Shown here piece after piece: positions 1 to 11,436 of a stretch of 64,000 nucleotides of DNA. The stretch covers positions 10,508,264 through 10,572,263 of the forward strand of contig CM059972.1 of assembly GCA_030490835.1 (NCBI GenBank). The letters run 5' to 3'. The translations under genes and the position numbers were made by a program. The notes under the pieces are model-generated. The model did not search any database and was not told the DNA's origin. It saw only the letters and a program-made list of their open reading frames with translations. The DNA is from Annona cherimola (Eukaryota; Streptophyta; Magnoliopsida; Magnoliales; Annonaceae). Numbering within the stretch: the first letter of the stretch is position 1; every line of letters begins with the position of its first letter.

Positions 1-269
1 CTCCATGCATGCATATCCATCCAGTCTATCCAAATCGTGTTGGCCACAACCCAATCTTGCAAGCTGGTGATGTTCATGAAATTAATGATGGGTGAAGTCT
101 TTTATTAGATAAGAATTATTTAAGACATGGCATTAATTGCTAACAGAAAAATATTAGTAACAATACTAATTGTGATGCAACTTCCTGCCCACTTATGAGA
201 TGGGATACTGATAGGGAATAAGCATGGATTATTTACGTTTCTTTATACAAAGCGACGGTCCTATATGTA
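1..269. other. intergenic, nothing recognised
   Basis: AT-rich sequence up to the left end of the first hAT-like element. I see no gene, RNA or clear repeat structure in it. Confidence 0.5.
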
Positions 270-750
270 AGGGGTGGGAATCGGGGCGGGTCGGGACGGG
301 TCAGGGTGTGCCCAACCCTGACCCTAACTTTCAAAAATCTAGTTTGACCCTTATTTTTTTCCGGGTCAGGACAAGATCAGTTTGACCCTTACTTTTTTTT
401 ATTAGATTTCGGGACAAAATTCGGGTCGGGAACGGGTCGGTTTCGGGACGACGGGTCGGGTAAAAACTACGGGTCAAGTAAGAAATTTTTAAGAATTTAT
501 GAACCTATCAAGTATAAAAACAAATCTATATTAAATTTAACTACTGTATACTTCAATTTATTATTAATCAGTCAAAGAAAACATAAATCCTTAAATCAAA
601 CAGAAATGTTTATTCACCTATATAAGAACAAGTTAATAAAACATACCTTCGGGTTAGGTTTAGAAAATATATTATATAATGAACTTGAACGGGTTAGATT
701 TATACAAACGGAGTAAAAGTTGTGGGTTGTAGTGTGTCTTATTGTCATGA

Positions 751-920
751 GAGTGGTCAAAGTGGTTGGAAGAATATTTAATTATTTATCCAAAGTTAGT
801 CTCATCAGTTGTGTAGAGGAGTGACGCCGTGAAAAGTGGTCCAAGTGATTGGACAAATATTTAATTATTTATCTAAAGTTAGTCTCATAAACTGCATAGT
901 GGAGGAGTGACATCGTGAAA
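751..920. repeat. tandem duplication, two ~85-bp units
   Basis: Two adjacent imperfect copies at 751-834 and 835-920, each starting AGTGGTC and ending CGTGAAA, share a core around ATATTTAATTATTTAT. They lie inside the hAT-like element and show internal duplication of it. Confidence 0.75.
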
Positions 921-1290
921 AAAATTGGCAATATAAAGAAGTTTTTATGTCATATAATACCAATAAAAAAAAGAACTTTTTTTAAAATGTGAAATATAAA
1001 ATATAATTTCAGACAACCATCTACTAATAATACAATTTAATATCCCATGATCTTTGTTGCATTGTTTAGAAATAGGAAATATTATGATTATAAATGTCAT
1101 CAATGAAAAGCAAAGGTTTTGGGGAGAGATGAAAATATGTATGAATAATGTTTAAATAGCATGTTTTGGATGGCTTGATCCTAGTTTTCCTTTGCAAGGA
1201 AAAAATATTATTTCAGAAAACGTAAAAAATTTAGTTTTCCTTTGCAAGAAAAAAACATTATTCAGAAAATGCAAAAAAACCGCAAAAAAT

Positions 1291-1371
1291 CGAGCTGTAG
1301 AGTCGAACCTGCGACCTAAGACTCATGCGCAACTATAACCGTCCGCGCTGTACCAACTGAGCTACGTTTGG
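1291..1371 (-). other. tRNA-like segment (degenerate, inside hAT-like element)
   Basis: On the minus strand the stretch has an A-box-like TAGCTCAGTTGG and, about 45 nt later, a B-box-like GGTTCGACTCT, in the order and spacing of a tRNA gene or SINE head. I could not pair the T stem or the acceptor stem, so I do not call a functional tRNA. It may be a tRNA pseudogene or a pol III promoter remnant carried by the transposon. Confidence is in the resemblance, not in function. Confidence 0.45.
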
Positions 1372-1802
1372 TTTGTTTATTATGGTATAAATTATTTAAT
1401 ACTTATGTAGTTGTTTCAGCGGGGCAGGTCCGCCCCGACCCGCAATTTGTTGAAATTTCTAAACTTCCGACCCGCCCCGCCCGCCCGGGTATATAACCCC
1501 GACCCGCCCCGGTATAAAATAGGGTCGGGGCGGGTCACGGGTTGACCCGCCCCGATTCCCACCCCTATTATGTATGCGCCGGTGACGCAAACCCAAACCA
1601 ATATCAATTGATGTCGTTCACATCAATAAAATAAAGTGTGATAACGTATGTAATATGCAATTATGATGATGTCTGATGCAGATATGTTTTTTATAATATA
1701 ATGAAAGTGATACTTTTTTTTATTTCACATATATTGCATTACATCAGATCATCTGATCAACTAGTATCATATCTAATGCAGATTTGTTGTATTGCATATA
1801 GA

Positions 1803-2271
1803 AATAGATAATTCATTTTATATCCATAATGATTGTACCTAATTCCTAAAATACCCATAATGTTTCATAAATTTCTCTTATACCCATAACATTTAACTCT
1901 ATATTCCTATTATATTCACACCGTTAAAACTACTATTATCTATTCCACTGAATAAATGATTTTATCCTTTTAAAAAATTTTCTAATTAAAATAATTCAAC
2001 CTTAATATAACTTTTAAATTATCTAATATCTTGTATTAATGATTTACTATCATCAATTGAATTATGTTAAGGTTAAAATATCTCAATTAGAACATTTTAA
2101 ATTGGCAAAATCGTCTTTTTAATGAGGTAGATCACAATTATATTGCCGGCATGAGTATGAGAGGAATTTAAGGTAAAATGTTATAGGTATAACAGAAATT
2201 TATGAAACGTTGTGGATATATTAGGAATCAAGTGCAATTGTTATGGGTACACGAGTAATTATCCCCAGATA
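1803..2271. mobile_element. MITE with long terminal inverted repeats
   Basis: Roughly 80-100 bp at the left (ATAATGTTTCATAAATTTCT region) is complementary to the right end (AGAAATTTATGAAACGTTGT region). Both ends carry a TAATTA-type terminus. The centre is AT-rich and non-coding. The superfamily is not determined; the target duplication is not clear. Confidence 0.6.
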
Positions 2272-2382
2272 AAAATGTGATGTATCAGTAATCAACTAGA
2301 TGATTACCACAATGCATAAAATGTTAATAATGTGCAGAATCCATGGTACAAATGCAATGACGTTAAAAGAAATTCATCCTTG

Positions 2383-2452
2383 CCTAATAAGTTAATAATT
2401 TAGTGCATGCAACATGATCTAATAAGTTAACAATTTAGTGCATGCAACATGA
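2383..2452. repeat. short tandem duplication (~36 bp x2)
   Basis: Two adjacent, nearly identical copies share CTAATAAGTTAA and TTTAGTGCATGCAACATGAT. A TA microsatellite (about 2474-2495) follows. Confidence 0.8.
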
Positions 2453-2910
2453 TGGTGACAGCAACAAATTTGTATGTATATATATATATATATATGCGTG
2501 ATCATTGAAATTATGACGGAGCCTTCGCCAACCAAAATGGTTTTAAGACCACTAAAAGACATTGATTAAACATATTCTAGAATATTAACTATTTTATATT
2601 TTTATTTATGAATCGTAAAAATGAAGAAATGAATTTTTATAAAAGCTTAAGATGGATAAAAGTTGTATCGTTTCATGTCTTATTACGATTGTATGTGATG
2701 AAGAATTGATCACCACGCTTTTGCTCTCCGTTGATCACTTGATTGTGGTGATCTTAACCGCTGATCACCGAGGACATCATAATCAACTCCTAAGACATCA
2801 TATTGATGATAATTAATGCCGAAAAGAAAATTATATATATATGGACGACACTCTATGTCACTGCCTTGGATGAATTTGAGTAAGGACCAATTTGAATCGA
2901 TGACGTGGCC

Positions 2911-4522
2911 AGGGGTGCAACTTGGGCCGGGTTCAACCCGAACCCGGCCCGCCGAACCCGGGTGGGAGCAGTGTTGAAACTCTGTAATTATGAGCCCGAA
3001 CCCTGTAAAACCGAACCCGAACCCGAACCTATATTTGAAAAATATTAATATTATATTATTATACGTCTGAGCCACTGCCCGTTGCGTCCCATCTCTGACG
3101 ACTTCCAGCCTGTTTTGATTTTCGAATTCCCATTCGATTTTCACCTTTCCAGTTCGCGGCGCCATTTCCAGTCCATCCTGTTTCCATTCGCGGGGTCATT
3201 TCCAACTTCTCAGCCTTCCCGCTGCATTTCTGTCATTCATCGAAACGACCTCGCTGCCCGCTGCATTTCCGCCGTTCACCAAAACGACGCTGCCGCCGTT
3301 AGCCAAAATGCCACTGCCGCCGTTAGCCAAGACGCTGCTGCCGCCATTAGCCAAAATGCTTCTGCCAAAACGCCACTGCCGTTCTGCCAAAACGCCGCTG
3401 CCTTCCTACCAAAAAGCCGCTGCTGGTGTCGAGTTCAGTCTCCGACCTTTCACTGCTGGTGCCTGCCACATACGGTAAGTTAATCTCCACTACTGGGCAG
3501 CCTGCCATGTATGTTAATAGCAATTCGTAAATGACTTTTTTTCTTAAAAAAAAAAAAATCGACCATTGTCTGCATTCGGAAGGGAAGGGCGTAGATTGTG
3601 CATGAAAAGAAATTAGCAGTAGCATACGGAAAATCATTGCGGTTCAAATCACCACTTCGCATCACCAATTTCTGAGAAAGGTGTAAAAATTACATACAGG
3701 GAATAAAAATCATTAAGATTTTTTATTCATAAAGAGCATCAAAATGTCGTACAAATCCATTCAATCATTCAACGACTAGGAGAAATTATTTTATCCACAA
3801 TGGAAGTGGATTTGAAATGAAAGACAGGCGCTATTAGTATGTGTCTTTTAAAATTTCGTCGGTGCCATATATACGTGATGAGAAACAAATTAGTATGTTG
3901 TTTTCCTACCGGAAACATTTATCTTGAAATAAATTTTAGGTACACGCTACACGGTGTAGCTTAGTAAATTGAATCATTTTTGTAGCTTTATTTGATACAA
4001 ATCGTTAATTAATAAAAATTTTAGAATCTCCTTAAAGTTGATTTTTTAGTGGATTAATATTCGCCCCATGTCATTTTAGTTTTAGTTCATATAAGTTTTT
4101 TTTCCAGAAATAGTCTTAGCATTTGTTATGAAATATCCAATAATTATTGATGATTTGACCAAACAACTAGTATGAAAGCAAGGGATAAATTGAGAAACCT
4201 ACAGCAGCAAGGACGCAAATTTTCAATCTCCGTCCTTTCTTTCTTTCTACTCTAAGTAGTATTTAAATTTTTTTTGCTTTCATATAATAAATTATTTTTT
4301 AAATTTTTTTATATAATAAGTTTGTGATAAAAATTATATATAGGATGAGTAACAAAGACATATTAATAGGAGAATGTCAACTCGAAACTCAACCCGAGCC
4401 CGAATTTCAAAAATAGGATTACGGTTGAGGTTTATAAATAGGGTTAGGGTTGGAGTTTTACAAATAGGGTTAGGGTTAGGGTTGAGGTGAACCCGAGTTT
4501 CATGAGCCCGAGTTGCACCCCT
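2911..4522. mobile_element. hAT-like non-autonomous transposon with GC-rich insert
   Basis: The left end AGGGGTGCAACTTGGGCC and the right end complementing AGGGGTGCAACTCGGGCTC are inverted repeats. GTGGCC occurs immediately left (2905-2910) and one base after the right end (4524-4529), probably the remnant of the target duplication. Subterminal GAACCCG and TTAGGGT words repeat many times. Within it, about 3080-3480 is GC-rich with short repeats. No transposase domain is recognisable. The right ~200 bp is nearly identical, in reverse orientation, to the left end of the element at 46151-46986, so both belong to one family. Confidence 0.75.
3225..3420. repeat. GCC-rich short degenerate tandem repeat
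   Basis: Imperfect units of about 27-30 bp contain TTAGCCAAAA or CTGCCAAAACG followed by CTGCCGCC. The stretch encodes repetitive peptides in several frames (an SQNA-type repeat on +). It lies inside the hAT-like element. I see no recognised domain and do not treat the overlapping ORFs as genes. Confidence 0.6.
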
Positions 4523-5030
4523 AGTGGCCACTCTCCAATTCACCATGTCTGGAATGTTGAGAGCCTACTGCCTTTTACAGATTGTAGTGGTGAGCTTTTG
4601 CAATTCAGCTAACTTTACATTTGTTTTTTTTTTAATGCTGGACAACTTCATAAAATCCGTATTTGTTGTGTCCTCTATTGCAAATTGTATGGTGGTTTTG
4701 GATTACCACCAGCCCTGCCCATGATTTCTTAGAGCCTAGTAAGTCAATTCTCAGGTTGATCACTGTCTATTTTTGTGAAATTCGATCCATTCATCAAATA
4801 CCATTTGTCTTAGTGTTCTTGCACTAGTTCGTCATGCGCGTCCGTCCTTCTTCAATTGCTGCTGGGACAACGTTGCTGGAATTAAGTAGCCCGTCCATTC
4901 AACTCCAATGCCTAGATTTTATGAATCTGTTTTCGTATGCATGATCTGAATCGTCCATCTAGTGGACCATGATTTGTCTTGCGTTAGAAGAATATACCTT
5001 GACATTACACGCACTATTGTATGTCTAATA
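4523..5030. other. intergenic, nothing recognised
   Basis: Mixed-composition sequence without an ORF, RNA or repeat structure I can support. Confidence 0.4.
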
Positions 5031-5383
5031 TCACTATAAAAAATACATTTTTTTAACCCGTATTAGCAAACCAAACAATTTTATTAGCAAAGAAATTTTT
5101 TCATATTTATGATAATGCTTTTATTGGCAAGAAAAATTTTCTTCGCTTTTGACGATGCCTTCATAAGTAAGGAAATTTTTTCTTTGCTGATAATAATTTT
5201 TAGCAATTAAATCAAAAACTAATTGCCTAAACACAAAAACTATAAATTGTTGTCAGCCAAATGTCTTTTAAATAGTTATTATAGGTCATATGAAATAAAT
5301 TATTCGTAACTAAGTTTTTTAACAACCAAATTTTAATCTTTTTTAAGAAAATTTTAGTTATTAAAAATCAAAATTTTCGCAGT
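5031..5383. mobile_element. possible CACTA-type MITE
   Basis: It starts CACTATAAAAAAT and ends with ATTTTCGCAGTG, an imperfect inverted pair like CACTA termini. Between them are repeated TTAGCAAAGAAATTTTTT-like words. No matching 3-bp target duplication was found, so the call is weak. Confidence 0.35.
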
Positions 5384-5878
5384 GCATGCATCATTACTTT
5401 GCTGGTAGCTCCAGCAACGCAAGCCCCTCGGCGGTCAGCAATGGGCTACTGGTGTTATAACACTTGATAATCATCCCTTGATGATTTGGATCGCTGGTAT
5501 TTGATAAATAATTTTCTAAGTCTAATCACTGGTTAGAGCCTCTTGATTTGGGTTTTTTTATTATTATTGATGTAAGGGTTGTCTGTTGATTGAGAAAATT
5601 GTGAATAATGGTTGATACATTTAACCGATCCGAATGATCTTAGCCGTTCCATGGTATGAACATTATATTTGTGGGCCTGACCCATTTAGACGGGTGTCTA
5701 CATGCTTTTGATCTGATAATATAATATAATATTTGAATGATTCTAATAATTTTAATAACTATACATTTTCCATTCTGATTAATATACAAAACATTTTCTC
5801 TTTTTCAAAAAAAAAAAATCAATGTCAATGACACCATTATATCTACTTGCCCGTTACATTTATATATATAATATAAAG
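5384..5878. other. intergenic, nothing recognised
   Basis: No supported gene or repeat. It contains ordinary AT-rich runs and a poly-A stretch near 5810. Confidence 0.4.
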
Positions 5879-6291
5879 GTGATTTATAAATACACTTACT
5901 TAGTTTAACAATAATTATCAATATACGTACATAGTTTTAAAAATTGTAAGTAATCTCGCACAGTTTGATCATAATTACAAATATACTCACATCATTATGA
6001 TGTTGTTACTACATTTCTATGACGTAAGTATATTTGCAAAAATATACAAACTATGTGAGTATATTTATAATTTTAAAAATTGAGTTAGTATATTTAGATT
6101 TTATAAATATACCTACGTAGTTGCATATTTTTACAAATATTCCTACATTGTAATTGTGTAATAATGGCGTTATAATGACGTGAATATATTGTAATTATGG
6201 TCAAACTATGTAAAGTTATTTACTATTTCTAAAACTATATGAATATATTTATAATTGTGTCAAACTAAGTGAATTTATTTGCAAATTACCC
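5879..6291. mobile_element. MITE with ~40-bp terminal inverted repeats
   Basis: The left end GGTGATTTATAAATACACTT and the right end AATTTATTTGCAAATTACC are complementary, followed inwards by TTAGTTTAACA against TGTCAAACTAAG. Internal words such as AAATATACTCACAT recur in both orientations, so the element is largely self-complementary. No ORF is present. Confidence 0.7.
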
Positions 6292-7127
6292 AAAATATAA
6301 TTCAAAGCTGTTACTGATGGCGGGAAAAAATAGCTTATTTTGATAATCGTATACACAAGATTCAAAAAAATATTTTCGAGTCATTTTCAATCAAACAAAT
6401 TAGCCTACGAAATGCTAATTTTTATGTGCGCACCTGATGAGATAAGGCCGATGGATCGAACGGTAGAGATGAGCCGACGGCAGCACGGAAAGACAAACAC
6501 GCGAAACAGACCATCTTTGACTCGCGCGGCGGGCGCTGGTCTGTTATTCTGTAACCCTCCGACTCGGAAACAGAACGTGGTAGTAGTACATGGACTTTGA
6601 AATTCTCTCATGTTTATCCAGGCACATGTATTTCTTACGTTCCAGATCACGACCACACCACACGTGTCAACAGGTAACACATGTTTAAGATCAAAATTTT
6701 CTGTACCCTTTTCCCATCCAATAAAAAAGAATTTAAGAAATAAATAAAATTAAGGAATAGTTCTCTTTTCGGTGAAAACAATATTGCTGTTTAAAAATCA
6801 TTTGTTTTTGAGCTGTCTGATGTGTCCCTCACTTCGTATTGAAAGGTTGTTAGTATTCTTTTCTTGAATATTTTGTAGTGTTTGGTAGAAATTAATATTG
6901 AATGGCTCACCTCTGTCGCTTTTCGTCACTACAAATTCTCGCACACACCATCGCCGGTGTCTGCATTCTATCTCTCATTGTCTCTCTTCCTTTCTCTCCC
7001 TTTTTTCAATCTCTTTCACTTCCCACCTTCAGTTTCAATTCCCCATCCGACCCATTTCTCTCTTTTGCTCCTTCCATCTAAAGCGCCCTTTGCTCTGTTT
7101 CTAGTAGTTTGATATATACATTCGGAA
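6292..7127 (+). other. upstream region and leader of the FAF-like gene
   Basis: No separate gene is supported. From about 6960 to 7090 the + strand is CT-rich (CTCTC and TTTCTC runs), common in plant 5' leaders and core promoters. A precise transcription start or TATA box cannot be assigned from sequence alone. Confidence 0.4.
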
Positions 7128-7937
7128 ATGACTTCCATCATCTGTCAAGGAATACAACCGTTTGTCGATCCTTGGCTCGTGGAAAAACGAGTACTAACTC
7201 TGCGGTTGGCATCACCTGATCCCCAGGTTTTGCCGAAAATGGATTCCAAAGAAGCTCATGCTGAGGAGGAGGCTCCAGCAAAGAGCTGCAAAGACGGCTT
7301 GCGCAATCCTCCTCTCCCTACTCGGCCTCCAATCCGACTGAGCAAAAGAAGCCTAGAGCTGTGTACAGAGAATCTTGGCTGCGAAACTGGCACTCTCGAT
7401 GTGTTTGATGAGAGCCAGACTTCATCGCCTTCTCTCGCCAACTCCAGCAGCAAGCCTCAGCTCAATAAGCTGGAAAAGAAGCAACCCAAGAAGAACGAGT
7501 TCCCACCTCCGCTGACGACGATGGCAGGCCAAGATCGCTTCCGTCTGAGGCCTCAGAGAGAAAACGGCAGGTTGGTTCTCAAGGCAATTGCAGTTCCTCC
7601 TCCCCGCACTTTGTTTCAAGCCACAAGGTCTGATGGCCGCCTGAGACTTCAGCTTCTTGGTAATGCCGAAGCCCCTGTCGAAGAAGCAGAACAAGAAGAG
7701 AAAGAAGAAGGGGAACAAGTTGAAGGTTTGGAAGGAGAAGCAGAAGAATCAGTAGAAGAAGATCTGGGGACCGAAGAGTCCATGAAAAGGACAAATCCGG
7801 ACGGCATTGATGGAAATGAAGGCCAGGACATTGAAAGCGGAATGGAAGTTGAGAATTTCCGTAGGCCAAGCAGGTGCAAGGAAGGTGGAACAGAGGACTT
7901 GATGACTTGGGAGCCTTTTTGGGTGGCCATTTCTTGA
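7128..7937 (+). CDS. FANTASTIC FOUR (FAF)-like protein, 269 aa, single exon
   Basis: This is a plant-specific FAF-domain protein. In Arabidopsis, FAF proteins influence shoot meristem size; the FAF-like members are less studied and some carry a predicted plastid label. Seen here: an N-terminus of the FAF-like type (CQGIQPFVDP, residues 6-15, then VEKRVLTLRL); the conserved motif ELCTENLGCETG at 77-88; and the FAF domain at about 123-177, with FPPPLTT (125-131), RLRPQRENGRLVLKAI and GRLRLQLL. A strongly acidic Glu-rich tract follows (about 183-216), usual for the family. The ATG at 7128 is chosen because the conserved N-terminal motif begins immediately after it. No intron is needed. The nearest genes are over 25 kb away, so there is no cluster context. 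Family membership is firm; which paralogue it is cannot be decided. Confidence 0.92.
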   Translation: MTSIICQGIQPFVDPWLVEKRVLTLRLASPDPQVLPKMDSKEAHAEEEAPAKSCKDGLRNPPLPTRPPIRLSKRSLELCTENLGCETGTLDVFDESQTSSPSLANSSSKPQLNKLEKKQPKKNEFPPPLTTMAGQDRFRLRPQRENGRLVLKAIAVPPPRTLFQATRSDGRLRLQLLGNAEAPVEEAEQEEKEEGEQVEGLEGEAEESVEEDLGTEESMKRTNPDGIDGNEGQDIESGMEVENFRRPSRCKEGGTEDLMTWEPFWVAIS

Positions 7938-8904
7938 AAAAAGATTTTTTAACAAAAAAAAAAAAGGAAAATCAAATTTCTATGGCCCCTCTTAGATCGT
8001 CACTAACTTGGAAGTGATTCTAGTACAGCCTGCCATTTTGGAATGTTTCTTCAATGTCATTGTACTTTCTTTCCCCAGTCTTTCTGTTTGGATGCTCTGT
8101 AATGACCACACAATGGTTGGAAGTGATACCAATGGTTCACGCCATCTCAGTCCCATATTCGTTTTTTCTTTTTTATTTTCTTCTCTTTTCTGGTCATTTA
8201 TCCGCTCATGAAGATTGCATCATTTTTGTTCTTGGCCAACAAGATGAGATATTAAACAACGTGAATTAAATATCGTAATAATAATAATAATTTAGATCTA
8301 TGAGTTGCGGTGGCTGAAAGATTGATGTAAGACTTTCTTATTATGCTGTGTAATAATCCTGAAAAAGCGTACCAACATTCAGTGCTTCTTTGTCTGTAGA
8401 CAGGCAGACGTGGATGCATGCTGTCATCCCAAGTTCAGACTCCAGATCCGAATCAGGTTTTCATATCACCAAAAAATGGTTGCGTTTTCCAAAATTTATT
8501 CCCCCAATGGTAACTTTTTATAATCCGAAATTGGTGTCTTCAGTTCTCAAATTTGCATCACAAACACTCTTTGAGTTTCAGAATGTTGCAAAATCGACTC
8601 TCATATTGATGTTTGCAATACAGTTTCTAATAATGAGATGGGTTGCATATACGTACTTGTCCAATGTTTTGAAACAGATTCAAAATCATGATCAAGCCAT
8701 CTCATATCTAAAATTCCTTCACTAAAGCTTTACCCATGAGATTTATTTTGTAATATTTCGAAATTGATTTTTTGAAAATATTTAAATCGTAGGATAATTT
8801 GCAATTGAGCAGTCTACAAGTCTGTTATGCGAAATGGACACTTGCTTAAAAATCTACCCCAAATGATTAGCCTTCCCCCGCATATATGGGATGTGATTTG
8901 TTGT
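7938..8904. other. 3' flank of FAF-like gene, nothing else recognised
   Basis: The first few hundred bases probably hold the 3' UTR (T-rich, with AATAAT runs near 8275). The ORF near 8390-8725 has no recognisable domain and no ATG at its start, so it is not annotated. Confidence 0.4.
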
Positions 8905-9630
8905 AAACTTAATCTCGGTGCACTTTGTGCATTTAACTTATTTTTTTATTTTTTAAACTTTTTTCATAAGAGTATTAATTTAAAGAAATCAAATTGAATG
9001 CGCCAAGGTGAGCTGAGTCTAGGTGCACCGAGTGCTCACCTGCATTTAACTCTTTTTTATTTTTTTAAATTTTTTTTTATAAAATTGTTAACTAAGTGTA
9101 TTCAACATGTATATTAATTTTTACTTTTTTAGATTTTTTATATTTTTAAAAATTAATGCCATTTTTAGTAATTTAAAACTACCTAAAATGCTACCTATTT
9201 TTAAAAATCTGAAAAAAATATTTAAATTTTTTTAAAAATAATAAAAATTAATACATGTGTTAAATATATTTAGATTAACAGTTGTGTAAAAAAAAATTCA
9301 AAAAAAATGCACCCTGGTGCACAGAGTCTACATACACCGGGTGCATGCAACTGAAATACTAATTTAAATATATTTAATATATGTATCAATTTTTATCATT
9401 TTTGAATATTTTTAAATATTTTTTTGGATTTTTAAAAATCAGTAGCATTTTAGTAATTTTAAATTACTAAAAATATCACTCATTTTTAAAAATATCCAAA
9501 AAAGTAAAAATTGATATATATGTTAAATATACTTAGATTAACAGTTGTGTAAAAAAAATTTACAAAAAAATTAAAAATTAGTATTTACATCCCGATGCAC
9601 CAAAACTAAGTACACTCGGGTGCAAACAAC
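8905..9630. mobile_element. cluster of palindromic Mutator-like MITEs (two copies plus a partial)
   Basis: Two foldback elements lie end to end at about 9011-9330 and 9331-9630, with a partial arm at 8905-9010. Each has GGTGCAC-type GC-bearing ends (CTAGGTGCACCGAG; CACCGGGTGCATG), then a long arm with GTGTATTCAAC/TTAAATATA and TTTTTA words, a centre GCCATTTTTAGTAATTT, and the complementary arm. They are copies of the family whose 9-10-bp target duplications are visible at 10239-10590, 19136-19455 and 56087-56466. No coding capacity. Confidence 0.65.
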
Positions 9631-10228
9631 TGGTTCCGCGTATACACCATACCCATTAACCTACAGGACATCAAACTCTTACAAGTTACATTGATCCGAG
9701 TATCGACGAATTGGCGGGGAAAATGGAAGGTACCAGAAACGTGGAATATACGACAGCATTCCAAGGGATCTCGAATGATTAAATTAATTAATCTCATTTA
9801 ATTAAATACAGCTTGAGATATCCGTGATTATCATTTTGGGTTGGGATGCTTCGTTTCAAACTTTCCAAGAAACGTGCAAGAATTGATAGCTGGACAATCT
9901 TAATTTTTGATTTGTCTCACTAAAAGTAGACTACGACGTGTTCATAATTTTTCGACTGTCCGGCGTAGCTTAATACTTCAATTGCGGAATATCTATGACT
10001 TGAAACTGTTTTGCCTGCGCTGAAAGTGAGTACTAACTACTAAGTATGCGTTCTGTTAAACAAAAATTATAAGAAAAATTTTTAAATAGGGAGAAGACGA
10101 TATGAAAAAATCTGTGAAATCAAAATGTAAAAGTACCACCATCAAAAGAAGAAATCCACCATAAAAAAAAATGTAAAAAGTAATGTTAGAAAAAATAAAG
10201 TAATTAGATAATTAAGATACTAAATCTT
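9631..10228. other. intergenic, nothing recognised
   Basis: AT-rich with A runs after 10080. No supported gene or repeat. Confidence 0.4.
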
Positions 10229-10238
10229 ATAGTTAGAA

Positions 10239-10590
10239 AGCAGTGATCTCATGTGGTTGGCTCCATCGGACCCCATGTGTCTGGCCGTGGGACCCCTTTT
10301 TTTATTTTTTTATAAATGTATAGAACTAGGTGTATTTAACTTATAAACTAAATTTTAATATTTTTAGATGATTTTAAGTATTTTTTTATTTTTAAATACA
10401 ACAGTATTTTTTCGTAATTTTTGACTTAAAATTTACAAAAATGTCACTATGTTTAAAAAATAAAAATATTGAAAATCATCCAAAAATAGTAAAACAAAGT
10501 TTATAGGTTAAATACACTTAGCTGTACACATTTATGCAAGAAAAAATTTTTTGAAGGGGTCCTATGGTCAGATATATGAGATCACCCTTC
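10239..10590. mobile_element. palindromic Mutator-like MITE with target duplication
   Basis: The direct repeat ATAGTTAGAA flanks it at 10229-10238 and 10591-10600. Inside, the ends GTGATCTCAT...GGACCCC and GGGGTCC...ATGAGATCAC are inverted. Long arms with TAGGTGTATTTAAC/GTTAAATACACTTA meet at a centre of AACAGTATTTTTTCGTAATTT and its complement. The 9-10-bp duplication is what Mutator-like elements make. The whole element could fold into one hairpin. Confidence 0.8.
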
Positions 10591-10992
10591 ATAGTTAGAA
10601 TGTAGTAAATTGGCAAAATTCCTACCATGCGTGAAGAGTGTTGAGCTTCAAGTCCCCATTAGGAGAGCCAATAAATATATACATTTTTTGCTATATAGTT
10701 AGATTTATCCTTTGAATACGAATTTTTTTTAAAAAAAACTAAACGATATAGGATATGGAAAAAATATGCACTTGAGTTGTATTATAAAAAAAATAAAAAA
10801 AATAATTCACACAAGATAGAGTTAAGAAATTTTCTACCCTCTTCTCAAACAAATCCTAATATACTTTTCAACCATTCAAAAATATATATTAATTGTGAAA
10901 CTTACCTTCAGCCAATGGTTTCACATTCAGGCATGAATGCCTGTGGACTGGGGTTCGAACCCAAGCTACTACATGGAGCATTGCCTCCATAA

Positions 10993-10998
<6 letters not shown>

Positions 10999-11034
<36 letters not shown>
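10999..11034. repeat. (TA)n microsatellite
   Basis: An uninterrupted AT dinucleotide run forms the left border of the microsatellite-associated MITE at 11035-11403. Confidence 0.9.
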
Positions 11035-11037
<3 letters not shown>

Positions 11038-11403
11038 AAATGATCCAGTGCATGCGACTGCACTGTGCAGTCCATGCACTGTGGGCCCCACCTGATCATT
11101 TCCCATAAATCCACCCCACCCATTGTATTTAGAATTGTTCACTTTATTACCATACCAATTTTCATCCAAATCCAACATGTGTGTAGTCTCCGTCTTAAAA
11201 TGGTGCAAAATCAACGTAATAAAATAGTTTAATGTAAATATCAAGTTTAAAGTAGTTTTTTCAACATCTAAACCGTCTAAAGTATGATTTATATATAGAT
11301 AAATGAGTGTATAAAATTTCATTACAATCTAATATGTGTGAGGTCCATTTTACAGCGGACTGCACCGTAATTACGGTGCAGTCCGACTGCACACGATCAT
11401 ATC
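11035..11403. mobile_element. MITE embedded in TA microsatellite (family M)
   Basis: The left end GATCCAGTGCATGCGACTGC is complementary to the right end GCAGTCCGACTGCACACGATC region, with GTGCAGTC/GACTGCAC palindromes inside each end. Both borders are TA repeats (10999-11034 and 11405-11434). The body words AAATCAACGTAATAAAATA and ATCTAAACCGTCTAA recur at 16720-17000, 18750-19110, 57880-58190 and 63200-63530. Placement inside TA runs recalls the rice micron elements, which target microsatellites; that link is by analogy. Confidence 0.65.
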
Positions 11404-11404
11404 C

Positions 11405-11405
11405 C

Positions 11406-11434
<29 letters not shown>
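11405..11434. repeat. (AT)n microsatellite
   Basis: An AT dinucleotide run shared as border by two neighbouring MITEs. Confidence 0.9.

Positions 11435-11436
<2 letters not shown>

Larger units (their letters stand above)
270..1566. mobile_element. hAT-like non-autonomous DNA transposon
   Basis: The ends are inverted repeats: the left begins AGGGGTGGGAATCGGGGC and the right ends with its complement, GATTCCCACCCCT. Both subterminal regions are rich in GGGTCGGG/GACCCG words. The flanking 8-mers TATATGTA (262-269) and ATTATGTA (1567-1574) match at 6 of 8 positions, as expected for an old hAT 8-bp duplication. No transposase ORF is visible, so it is a deletion derivative or MITE-like. Inside are a tandem duplication of about 85 bp (751-834 and 835-920), a second of about 50 bp (1182-1230 and 1232-1279) and a tRNA-like stretch (1291-1371). 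The superfamily call rests on TIR style and duplication length only. Confidence 0.65.

Noticed and set aside
8390..8725. 111-residue open frame on + downstream of the FAF-like gene
   Set aside because: It begins at a TTG, has no recognisable domain, and lies in sequence with no leader or splice context. It may be a chance frame in 3' flanking DNA.
10999..11434. Minus-strand ORFs with IYIYIY runs
   Set aside because: These are translations of TA microsatellites.
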